From: Panax quinquefolius
Taxonomy: Eukaryota; Streptophyta; Magnoliopsida; Apiales; Araliaceae
Length of the DNA: 64,000 nt
Direction of reading: 5' to 3'
NCBI GenBank assembly: GCA_020205615.1
Contig: CM035168.1
Coordinates: 6,142,237 to 6,206,236 of the forward strand
Below are positions 45,741 to 58,400 of the stretch, piece by piece. Both the position numbers and the translations under genes were made by a program. The notes beneath the pieces were generated by a model, which did no database searches, was not told the DNA's origin, and saw only the letters and a list, made by a program, of their open reading frames with translations. Each line of letters starts with the position of its first letter. Position 1 is the stretch's first letter.

Positions 45741-45800
45741 GACCAGGACATGGACCTGGATCTGGGCCTGGACCTGGACCTGGACCTGGACCTGGACCTA
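45741..45800. repeat. GGACCT hexamer minisatellite upstream of CK2 alpha
   Basis: About nine units of TGGACC/TGGGCC, pure at the distal end. It starts about 150 bases upstream of the CK2 alpha start codon, within the likely promoter or leader. Confidence 0.9.
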
Positions 45801-46479
45801 CAATGTATTCTTGTCCAATGTTACTACCTGATTTATTGTGTGCTTGTTTGTCATTAACCAACAAGGGCTTAGTTAGTGCGTTTACTCTGATTGAGTTTTA
45901 AAATTGATGAAAAAGCAACGACAAAAAAAAGGACCGAAAATTTAAGTTTTTTATTTAATTATAATATTATTTATCTTTTTAATATGAAAAATATATAAAT
46001 AGATGAACATTTTGGCTACTTTTTTTGCCTAATTTTCTGTCTAAAAATAAATGAAAAAAAAATAAATAACAAAAGCAAATCTTTTATAACCCCGTCATAC
46101 TCCTTATGTTATAAACACAAAAAAATTAAGGATAAAATAGTAATTTTAATGTATTACTTAATTTTTCCTCTATTTTTATAAACTCACCAACAACATAAAA
46201 CAAACAAGAATAACTCCAAAAAACATAAGATGAAACTAAGAATTTAAATAATAATTTTTATCGTTAAACACCAAAAACTAAACTATCAACATACTCAATC
46301 ACTTTAATTAGAACAACTCCATTAATAATTTAATTTAAAATTTTAAATATTTGTATCACTTATCCAAAAATATGTGTTAATTAAACTAAATTAATTTGTT
46401 TTACAAGTTAACAATAATTTGAATGAGATAGTCTTAATTACAAATAAAATCATAATTAAAATATATTGTATTAAAAGGA

Positions 46480-46514
<35 letters not shown>

Positions 46515-47079
46515 TAAGAATTAAAATTTGATAACATATAAGAGTAATATGTAACTTTATAAAATTAGAGAGGAGGTGAGCGTTATCATGATTATCATCT
46601 AAGAGGGTGTTACTGTATTTTACCCAATAAACAAATTTCATGCACGAGAAGAATCTTACAAACTAAATAATAATAATAATAATAATTTGTAAAGGAAATT
46701 GTTAAATCCACAATAAAAAATGTTATTTCTACAATAAAAATGTCGCTATAAAACCTATCATCTACAACAACACTTTTGTAATAAAAATAACAAAAAGTAT
46801 TGTGAATTTAACAATTACCTTGATAAAAAATCCTCCCAAAATCTATTAGCTATGGTCCTTGCCTACGGGACTTTTTGAGAGTTTCAATATCTGCAATGAA
46901 TGAGAGACCTTAATTATTTTGACTAATTCATTAGCATTTCTCCTAATATAATGAAAACGAAAATAAAAGTGTTTCCAATCTAACAACTTGCAAGGTTTCC
47001 CCCATCAACTTTTACAGAACACGTATAAACAAAAAAAAAACTAATAATTAATAATCTAGTAAACATTTGCTGATAGGAA

Positions 47080-47212
47080 ACTGATATTTACACATCATAT
47101 TTTGATAATTCCACACGTAGAGCCCACATATTTGTTGACGCGTCAAATTTTTATTAGCTAATATGTGGATCATACCACGTATAAATATCAAAAAGTGATG
47201 TGAAAATATCAA
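47080..47212. mobile_element. Small foldback MITE
   Basis: About 133 bases. Left CTGATATTTACACATCA and, inverted from the right, TTGATATTTTCACATCA match, and both arms continue inward with a CACATAT/ATATGTG pair. The family is unknown. Confidence 0.7.
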
Positions 47213-47448
47213 TTTTCAAGATGGTAGAACAGTAGTCATCTAGAATACTGAACCTATTTGCATTGACATAACAAGCTACAACAATGTTAAGTTCCTTATT
47301 CAAATTCATTCGTTCTGAACTGCTGTATATTGTAGAGAATGAAGCGGGAAGGATACTAATAAATGGTGATGGGCGAGGCCTGTTGACGCTGTAGGTTCAT
47401 GCTTGAAGTTGAACTGAAGATCCGCATCTTTGATTAACTTCCTTCGGA

Positions 47449-50400
47449 TTAGTCAGATACAGCATCACTACGCACTTTATCATACAAGCGATATATTAAT
47501 GTAGACTTTGATGTGTGAGGCTCCCTTTCTAGGACAGCGATGACGTCTTTGATGGAGACATTGCGGGGAACCCCCATTTGAGACATGGTGACTTTAGTCC
47601 TCCCAAATTTTCTTATTGCTCCTACAAGCAGAAGAGTTGGGTTAAGGATGATCATCCAGGAGAAGCACAAATTAACAATTTCACAATAAGAAGGCTTCTG
47701 ATTTACCCATCAAACATAATATCAACCAAGACATCTATGAATAGTGTCCAATGAGGTCAGATCGTTGGAAGTAATTCGTACCCCGTACCATTACTCAAAC
47801 TACGACATGTTCATTGATATATGCAATATGAAAAGTATTTTTTCTATTTGAAAATTTTAAAAATATTGCAATCATCTTGTAAATATAGCAAAAAACGAGT
47901 GAACACCTCTCCGACCCAAAAAATTGCTTGAATGTGTTGTTTCAACTCTTATTAGGTCAGTCTATAACTTAAAAACATATCATTACAGCATTGCATCACA
48001 AGATTTGGCACGTCATATCGTAAGATACGACTCACTTCTAGTATTGAATTGGTTCTATATCTTAAAATACGTATCACAAATAATAAGATATTGACAACTA
48101 TGTCCATAACATTGCTCTACCAATAAGTAGTAGAAGAGATACCCGTCAGTATATCCCTATTTTTGCATGCAGTGAGCTATAGTAAGCACTAATGTTCTAA
48201 AAGGGGCTAGCACCTAAGGGGTCTGGGCGGGGCCTAGGCGGGATTTTTTATTGTAAGTCAATTTTAATATTTCATCTTACATTTATCCAAATAAAACAAT
48301 AATATAAAACAACAATTTATAATAAAAGTCTTTGCTTAAAGTTCAAACACATATTTATATTGTCAATGTCAAAGTTCAAACATATCTTTAACATATTAGT
48401 TTTATTCATAAACAAGATTGTTATTAAATAATAAAATTTCAAATTTTAAAAATTCAATTCAATATTAAAACTTAAGAAACTAAACATAAATTTAAGAATT
48501 GTATTGAATTAAACTAAATATTACAAATGTACCATAATTTATATAATTCAAAGTTGGTACAAATTCAAAAAATTACAACTATAATAAAATTATCCATTTT
48601 GACTTGATATTATTCACTTCTTGTTGTGATTTGATATGCTACAACATGCATTATGAATATGGTAAATCATTAGAAAAATAAATATATCAAGATCTGTTTT
48701 GGGTAGTTATTAAAACAAAAAAACATCACCACTTAAACCCCTCCTAATTTTATGGAGGGATTTTTTTGCCGCCTTGAACCTAGGTGAGGCGCTACCGGGG
48801 GGCCTAGCGCCTAGGCGAGGCCTAAGCAAACGCACAGTGATATTTGTTTACATATGTCCACCAGCATGCGTTATACATATAGTAAAGAAGCCAAATATCT
48901 ATAGTTCATCTTGAAAATTAGATTATTTTCTTATTTGATATTTTCCGCTTTCAGAATCCTTATTTGGTAAAATCACTTGTACTTTTCCTTGAGTTACAAA
49001 TCGATAATCTTATGATTGTTCACGCCTTCATTTCTGAACAAGGACCAATTCTGTTGATTGATCCTCTACCCTTGTTCCAACTTCCAATTGTGTTGATTGA
49101 ACCAATACCCCAGCTCCAAGGGACCATATGTCAAAGTGAAGATTTCATAGTAGAAAAATGGGACGTCCTATATCCAAAATTGGATCCAGTATCATGCAGT
49201 CTTCCAATTTTTCATGAAAACACTGGCGAAGGATGTAAAAATGATTCATAATCGTGTTTTGGAATCAATTTTAGAGCACTTGTTTGTGAATTGTAATAGT
49301 TACCTGAAAACGCATCAAATTGCATTTTGGTATGAACGTTTCAAAATATGGTACACTTCTGTTCCAAACCATCAAATGTGGCAATTCAAAATTTTTTCAC
49401 CCTATCTACTTAACCTTCTATTGCACATACATTTACAACTTTATTTTATAATTTACAAATGAGGAGCATCCTCTTATATAGTCATTGGGTCGTACAAACA
49501 ATCAGGGTTATCAAGTCGTCGACTAGGCGTCAAGTCGGTACGAAGTAGCAAGTCGTCTGGGCGACTTGATGGGAGAGGCCAAAGGCGAGCACCCAGACAA
49601 CGAGGTGGACGACTAGGGCGACTTCCGGACGACTTGGTCGACTATTTGGCGAAGCGGGTGTGGTCCGACCCAAAGCTAAACAGAGTTAAAAAAAGACTAA
49701 AGTTCGACTGAAGTACTGAACCTGATCTATCGATCCCAACTTCGAAATAGTAGAGAGGGAGAAACGAAAGTAAGAAACAAGAGGGAGAAACGAAACCTGC
49801 TAATCGATCGATCAAGCCCAACAACAAGATTCCAACGACTCCGACGGCGACAACTTGACGATATACAGGTATGCTTATCTTCTTCTCATCTTCCACAGTT
49901 CTTCTCGTCTGATTTGGCTCTGATTTGAAGATATACAGAGCGATTACTGGACTTTGTTTGGTTCTCTTCTGAGAAGATGATCACTGTGACGACGACAGTG
50001 GTAATTTAAGAGGAAGAGAGATAAATCTGAATGGGTTTACTTGTTGTAACCCACTACCAAAGTAGTTGTTTACTACTAAATGGTAGTAAGTATAATAAAT
50101 TATGTATACAGTAAATTACATCACATAATTTATATTAATAGTATATTATATACATGATGAATTAATATTAATATTATATCGAGAGTTCAAGATTTCTTGA
50201 TTAAGTAGCATAATAAATTAGTATTATATTTTTTGTTATGTATTTTGTTTTATTATATTAGTATAATATTACATCTTACTTATATTTAATTTATTATTCA
50301 TAAAATTAAATATTATTTAATATAATCAATAATAGTTTTAACTTATAATTTTAATATTTTAATAAGTAATTTAATTTTTTTTATTTTACTATTGAAGTTA

Positions 50401-50547
50401 AATTTGTCTATCGATCTCTGCGTATTTTTGTTTTAGTATACGTTTGAGTTTATAACTTGTTCGTAATATTAATTGTATATACTTGGTATATATAATATAC
50501 TTGACTAATTTTTTATGTTTAGTCATTAGTGTATCTGTGAATTTGAA

Positions 50548-50580
<33 letters not shown>

Positions 50581-52402
50581 TATATTTTATGTATAAAATT
50601 CACGATGTAAATAATCTATCGCTTTATGTACGACTAGTCGGGCGTTTAGACGACTAGTCATGTAAGCGGTCGGCCAGCGAGTATAAACTATCGCTTTATG
50701 TATGACTAGTCGGGCGTTTAGACGACTAGTCATGTAAGCAGTCGGCCACCGACTCGTTTTGACTTAGCGCCTTAACAACTATGCAAACAATGGCCAATAT
50801 CAAACCTGATGGAAGGTAAAAAAAGAGTATCTAGAATCAATGTTCTAAACGGCGCTAGGCGGGAGGCAGGCGGCCGAGGGGGCCTAGGCGGGGCCTGGGC
50901 GCTAGGCGGGATTTTTTTATTGTAAGCTAATTTTAATATTTTATCTTACATTTATCCAAACAAAAAAATAATATAAAGCAAAACAATCTATAATAAAGAT
51001 AATAAAGGCCTTTGCTTAAAGTTCAAACACATATCCATATTGTTAATGTCAAAGTTCAAACATAAATATGCAATTGTTCAAAGTTCAAACATATTTTTAA
51101 CATATTTGTTTTATTCATAAACAAGATTGCTATTAAATAATAAAATTTAAAATTTCAAGAATTTAATTCAATATTAAAACTTAAGAAACTAAACATAAAT
51201 TTAAGAATTATATTGAATTAAACTAAATATTACAAATGTATCATCATTTATATAATTTGAAGTTGGTACAAGTTCAAAAAATTACAACTATAATAAAAAT
51301 ATCTATTTTGACTTGATATTGTTCACTTTTTGTTGTGATTTGATATGCTACAACATATATTATGAATATGGTAAATCATTAGAAAAATAAATATATTAAA
51401 ATCTGGTTTGGGTAGTTATTAAAATAAATAAAAAACTCTTCGCCAAGACCCACCTAGGCCCTGCCTAATTTCCTGGAGAAATTTTTTTGCCGCCTTAGGC
51501 TTAGGTGAGGCGTCGGGGGGCCTAGCGCCTAGGCGGGGCGCCAAGGGGGGCCTAGCACCTAGGCGGGGATTTTTAGAACACTGTCTAGAATCATCCTCTT
51601 AAATATGTAAGATATTTACAAAGTATAATAATCACATTAATAAAGTTAGAACAGTCATTTAGAAACCTTAATATGTAAATTAAGTTATTAGGAAATGCGA
51701 ACTAATGTAGCCAAATGAGTGCCTTGTGGGTGTCATGTAAGCAATGACATGGCGTACTCTTGTTGAAAATGTGTTTGTTGTGACACTAGGCTTAAAAACA
51801 ACTCAACCAGTTTTAACTATATCTCAATTATTTTTTACTATATTTTAAAAAAAAAACTATTCTTAGTTTATCAGAAAAAACATAATTCGTACTAATTAAG
51901 TGATTTGAAGGAAACTATGCTTACCACAAAAAATGACATTTTACATTCTTGATTTCGTTCATATACCACATCGAACCTCGATCTAGATAACAAAAGACTA
52001 GAGTTCTAGAATGGAGTATACGGTGGGCGCTACAAGAGTTATGTATACTTGGAAGTGAAGATGGCAAAATTGAAAATCAACAAGGTAACTCACTTATCCT
52101 AGCAGGTCGTAATTGGCTAGGTTAAATGGGTAACAATAAAACTAGTAGTTACAACGATAAACCCGTGGGTTACAATTAAGTCTTAAGTCTAAGCAAAGGG
52201 TGGTTGTGTTTCTCTCACCTACCGCCAACGCAAATCCTTTCAACATTTGTAATTCTGATTAATTGAAACTTCAAACCAGAAAAAATAAAATACTACTAGG
52301 TTTTGTTTCCAGAATAATATAAGCAAAGGCAACAATCAAGATACATATATATATTTACTATTTACTTCTGTGTGCGTGCGCATGTATGTGTATATTTATA
52401 TT

Positions 52403-52451
<49 letters not shown>

Positions 52452-55400
52452 TCTTTATATATCTGTTCTTGTTTTTCTGTGCTTTGAACTTTTTAGATGC
52501 TTAAGATTTATGTTTTGAAAAGAGCAAGGGAAAACTAGTTGGCGCGATCTGACCAATTGTCCTAGTCGAACCTGCATTGATCTGACCCGAAACCAGCATA
52601 AGCTTTGTTATTGTGATTTTGTCTTATAAAAAAATCAAAAGAAATATCCACTTAAAATTCTCCATATCTAACCATTTAAAATTAAATGACCCAACTAATT
52701 TATAACCGTCAAACCAAATTCCACTTAGGTATGACTAAATGCTAGTTCTCAAAAACATTCCATAAAATGTATTATAGCCTTACTGGTATCCACGGTAGTG
52801 GCACATGATGCTGACTTTGAATTTAGAATCATGATCGTTAATATCGTACTTACCAGCTGTAGGAACAGCAGCTGATTGGCTCCTTTTATCAGTTTCTTGA
52901 TTGTCCCTGGCATTTCTTACAGAGGTTGATACAAGCTTGCGGCTCACGTCTTTTCCTGGCTGAGAAGAAGTGGCATCAACCCCTCCTTCGCGTTTCTGCC
53001 TGGCCTGCTCAGCCATTAATTGCCACTTTGACAGCATGTCATCACCTCCTACAGCAGCTCGTGCAGCCACATTTGCAGCTGTTGTTCTCATCTTGTCATC
53101 CTCTTCTTTGTTTACCTTAATATACAAGGAAATATTGAAACAATAATGATTTTGTCCTCTTAACAAGGGATGAATATATTGTTGCTCAATCAATCATCCA
53201 CTGATACCTTCACTGTTCTTGCACGATTGTCATCCTTCTCCTTATCTCCCTCAAGTCCAGTATTACCTTCTGGCTGCAGTTACCAGTGTCAAACATATCC
53301 ACGGCATACATCCCAACTAAGACACATTAGACCATTAAAGTGAACGAAAAATAAACTTACTTCATTTACACTAGGGTTTTTTTCTGAGTCACCCTGTTTC
53401 TTATCCCATTCTTCCCTGGCTTTCCGGTTCATTGTTATGATTTGTTGCCGAACGTCTGAGGTGATAATAGTTCGGTGTCTTGGCTTTTCAATATCAACTC
53501 GCTACAAATTCATTTGTGAGATGAGCCACTATAATTGATTTTTTTATTTTTCAATTCTAGTTCTTTAAAGAAAAATGAAGGAGAAAGACAACAATAACCT
53601 GTTTTGACAGTCTGACCAAATTACTTATCAGTGCACGCAATCGTTCCTCCACACTCTGAAAATCAGTAGCATAAGAAAAGTGTAAACATATTAAACTGAA
53701 GCTAAAGTAACAAAAACCTCACCAGTGACAAGCATCGTTCCACGTCATTGCTCATACTCTTCAGCCCGCATTTTGTCACTGCAACACATAGCAATACAAA
53801 CCCCAAAATGTCAAGTAATAAGCCTCCGAGAGCTCTTGCAAAAACCAAAAACAAATACATCCAGGATTTGAGATCCATATCACAAAATAAGTCTTAACTG
53901 ATTTCTGTCAATTTTTTCTGTAGTGGAACTTTCTGCAAAATCAACCTTTCTTCTTCTTCTTGCACAACCCTACGGGATGCTTCTGAAACTCGACTGTCTT
54001 CCTTAGGCCCAGAAAATAGTTGTTCTTCTTCTTCCTATTTAAAAATTAACACGAATAGTCAACTCCTTGAAGTCCATACATTGCTTAAAGTAAAAATCTT
54101 GGAAGTGGGCAAAACTGAGATTGTGAAATTATATACCCTGAGATTAACTCCACTGACAGCGGTGACATCATTGAGTTGTTCAATGCTTTGATCCGAAAGA
54201 GAGAGTTTTTGCTTCTTACTGTTAGATATCAAAATTTAATCAAGTATATATAAAGGTGGAAGAAAATAAAGCTGTGCTGACCATATAAGTTTATATTCAA
54301 GCTGTGTAGAGAGCAATAAAGTCTATTACCTTGGTGGTGAAGAGCCAAGTGACTCCAGTGGTTTTTTCTGGCCAATAGTAGGCCTTTTCAGGGGTGTTTT
54401 TGCATTACTTCCAGGTCCCATTGAAGACGTTGCAGAAGCTAACCGGGAACTTAACTATTAAGATAGAAATACTGTATAATGATTACTTACAAACACAATG
54501 TCCTTAACAAAGTAGGATTTTAATCGCAAGGCAAAAAGTAGATTGCATGAATAAACTACATTTATATCAATTTTATGACAAAAATTGTAACAACCGAGAA
54601 AATCGGATTAAATGTAAAATAATTTTATTTGAATAAATAATGAATAAAACTATAATATATATTATTTATAATGAGTAAGCGTGATAAAGGTTATTCTATA
54701 ACCTAAAAGAGGAATAATATCGTAGTATTCTGGCTAAGTGCTAGAATTAAGGTGTTTGAAGTTCCAAGACGAAAATAAAAGTTTTCCGAGAAATTCTCCG
54801 AAAAACACTATTCATCCATTTCTGCTCGGGAATTATTTTTGAACTTCCGGAAAATACTTAACGATAGAATGATAAGGAAGGATGGATTATCTAATAATAA
54901 TTCAATTGTGACAAACGCAGTTTTTCCCCGCGTACTAAGTTCGAGAATGTTAAAGAAAGTGAAGATTTGAATAACGATGATCGTATAATAAGGAAGTTAT
55001 TATACGAGATAATAAATACGAGTATGATACGAGGTATTGTACAAGCATATAAGAGAAATAATATAACGTATATGAGAAATGTTATACGAACTAGTATACG
55101 AGAAGAATACGAAGATTATACGTTAAAAGCCTAAATCATTATTAATGGACTAATAGGATTTGGTTATGAATTTGGCAAGCCCAAGTGAAAGATGAGTAAG
55201 GCCCAAAGATAAATAAATACAAGCCCAATGTTAGGCCCAAAGTTAATTAAACCTAAGCCCGAACCAAGAACCGATCACGTGGATCGAACTGATGGGTCAC
55301 CGGGTGAGAAAAAAACATGGGGCAACCCATGTGGGCCCCCCATGGCGAGTCATGGCTGGCCACTTGGTGGCCAAGCAAAGGAGGTGGCTTTGGTAGCAAG

Positions 55401-58400
55401 TATTGAATAATAAGGAGGTGAAATAGCAAGGAGGTGGGTGGCCTTTTGACCATTGTGCCCTCACTTTGTAAATCTATTTGATTAAATTCACCAACATCTT
55501 AGAGCAATACTATTGAGAGAGAAGTGAGATCTATCTTAATTAATTCAAGAAGAAGAAGAAAGCTAGAACATCAAAGGTAATGAAACGTTAACCTTTAATC
55601 TTCATCTCTTCATTTGTAGCTTTGATAGAGAAGTGGATATTGGTGGAGCATGTATCATAAGGAATAACAAGGATGGCTATTAGTGGACTTAAACATTAAT
55701 AACCATGTTACAAGTGGAATCATAATCATAGAAATACGAACTAATGAAGAACACATGAATATTTAACATATATTGTTGATGGACAAGTTTAAAACCATCA
55801 TATGTATGCTTAGATGATATATGTTGGTTTAGTATGATGGATATATGGATAATGGAATGAATTCATTTTGAACGGAGTAAAAATCTCAAGTACCGAAGCT
55901 ATGGCGAAATTTAGGAGATTAGACGATAATCGTCGAAATCGTAAAATTCTCGGAATGAAAGTCAAAAGTCGTCGTTTAACTCAAAAACCTTAGTTTTCAA
56001 TGTTGTATCGTAGAACTTTGCATTCAAGAGTTATGAACTCAAGAATGGTCGAATTCCGACTTAAAACGAAGAAACGAGCTATGAACGTTCACGAACGTTT
56101 AATGAATGCGTAATAGAAAATTTAAACAATGAATTTAATGTTAACGGATTCGAAAACGTAAGTTGTCCTAATGAAATCGTAGTATACAAGATATGTGAAA
56201 TAACGGCTTTTGAACGAGCCAATTCTGACTTATAATGATTAAGTTACGAGCTCGGAAAGGATTGAAACTGAAAAACTTTAAAAAATTTCAAAGGCTCAGG
56301 GCCGACGTCGCAGCGCCACCCAAGCCTATGAACATGGCGCTGCAGTGTCATGCCCGAATCCCAGACACTGATGAGTCGCGCTGCAGCGCAACATATACCA
56401 AGGAAACTGGCGTCGCAACGCCAATATTAAGCAAGAGGCAGATAAGAAAGATAATGAATACAAAGAAAAAGGAAGTTGATTGAAGGTAAATTATGACCTT
56501 AATTAAACTTAAAGTAACATCATCAAGTATGATTAAAACCTTAAGTTTAACAATTAAAAGTCAACGAAAGATTACGAGAACGTAAACACAAAGTAATACG
56601 AAAACCGTACGCACGTTCAATGAATGATTAAGTTTATTTAAAATGTAATTACTTAAGCATTGAATGAATAAGATTACTTATAACAACAAAATGTTATAAA
56701 GTCGTAAGGAACGTTAACTAACCTAATGAATGTTAGTAAGTTACGCAAATGGATAGTTAAACCGAGAAGAATGGGAAGATAGGTTAATGACAATACTTGT
56801 TGATTGTTTATGACCTAATGTGGTATGCTATGTAATTATGTGATGTAAAATCTATAAAGACTCAAAAGGAAAGTGAATTAACAATAGAAGACGCTAAAGG
56901 CAAGTGTTCTAAACCCTTGTCTATGTTCATTTTGGACAAGCTTTACGATTCATGTATCTTACGCATGAATTGATGTACACAGAAGTTGAAGCCAATTCCT
57001 TCGGCTAGACTTAATGTATTTTGTGTATTCATGTTAATCTATCAAAATATTATTGATGTTGCTATCTTATACCAACTATTTGGTATGGATTTCAAAGAAA
57101 GACCGAGTATGAATAAATAAATATTTTGTCGTCAATCGACAGGCACGTGAGGTTGCCAAAACTTAAACGTAGATACGTTTAAATGAAGTAGTGTTGTACA
57201 ACATAGAATACTATAGGCTAATCACCTAGATGTGCTCGTAAGAAATGTCGGACTTACGGACTTACGGACTTGGTGTCGGTTTGTCCTTTTTAAAGAAAGA
57301 ATGAAATGCTTCAAGGTCTTGGACCAAAATCAATGTGTTAAACATTTTAAAGAAAAGAGAGGTGCTATTTTGAATTATCTATAGTACTTCATAACCATTG
57401 CTTCGGTTATAGAAGATATATATATTCATATGATTCAAACATATTGCTCCAATGAAATTGTTATACTTGTTGGGCTAGTTATGCTCACCCTTGCTTGAAC
57501 CATATGAATACAGGTAAGAATGAACGGACCAAAGGATCCAGTAAGGATAAAGGAAAGGCTAAGGCGGACAAGTAGTTGTCTTTGTAATAGCATAGTATGA
57601 ATTTTGTTTTTATTTGATACTATGACGAAGACCATATATAATGGTTACAAAGAACATGGGAAGGGAAATATTATTATGTAATATATAGAAGACATATTCA
57701 CTCTTTTTGAGGTATTTCAATTGAATGTATGTGTGAACAGTAGCACCATGTAGCACCATCTGTCGGGTTGGAAGATACCCGGATTTGGGGGCGTCACAAA
57801 AACAGCATTTTACTTGAGGAAACATCAAAGTGTCCTTCATCCAAGATTGCTGAAGGTCGAAGGATATAAGGAGAACTAGATTTACCTAGCTTATATGATA
57901 TTATACCAGCTCCAAATCAATGTTACCTGGATCGTAGTTCGATAGGGTACATTCAACGAAAAACGTCACTTTGCGTAGCATATAGTACGGAAGCCGGTAG
58001 GGGTAGGTTTTCTCAAATTGTTTGGTATGAAATACGTTTTCGGAACTAGATATGTTGGAAATAGCTTTCTTAAATGTTATAGTTAAAACTAATTAAAACT
58101 AGTTAAATGTTATAGTTAAAACTAGTTAAAAGTGGTTGAGTTGTTTCTAAGAGTAGTGTTACAAACAGTGGATTTTAAGGAGGAAACCGCCATGTTATTG
58201 CTTACTAAACGCACATAAAGTGCATTTTGCTATGTTAACTAGTATTTCCTAAAAATTTCTTGTATGTTTCTAATAGTGTGTTCTATGTGTCAACTATGCT
58301 TGTTAATATTCTACATATTTTATAGGATTATTATAGATTGTCAAGTAGCCCTCCATTCGATTAAGTCTACATACAATCTATTGAACTACTTAAAAGTCAG

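Larger units (their letters stand above)
45593..47448. other. Intergenic region between TAF4 (3' end) and CK2 alpha (5' end)
   Basis: It contains the CK2 alpha promoter and leader just above 45,592, the TAF4 3' untranslated region just below 47,449, and AT-rich DNA between. A GGACCT minisatellite (45,741-45,800), an AT run (46,484-46,511) and a small MITE (47,080-47,212) are the only landmarks. The 101-codon open frame at 45,596-45,901 is produced by the minisatellite and is not called a gene. Confidence 0.6.

Noticed and set aside
45596..45901. A 101-codon open frame with PGPGPGPGP opposite the CK2 alpha start
   Set aside because: The repeat comes from the GGACCT minisatellite and the frame has no family match.
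49964..49999. A gene in the 49.5-50.0 kb part of the TAF4 intron
   Set aside because: The open frame at 49,642-49,896 lies inside the hAT element and has no family features. The GC-richer sequence belongs to the element's subterminal repeats.
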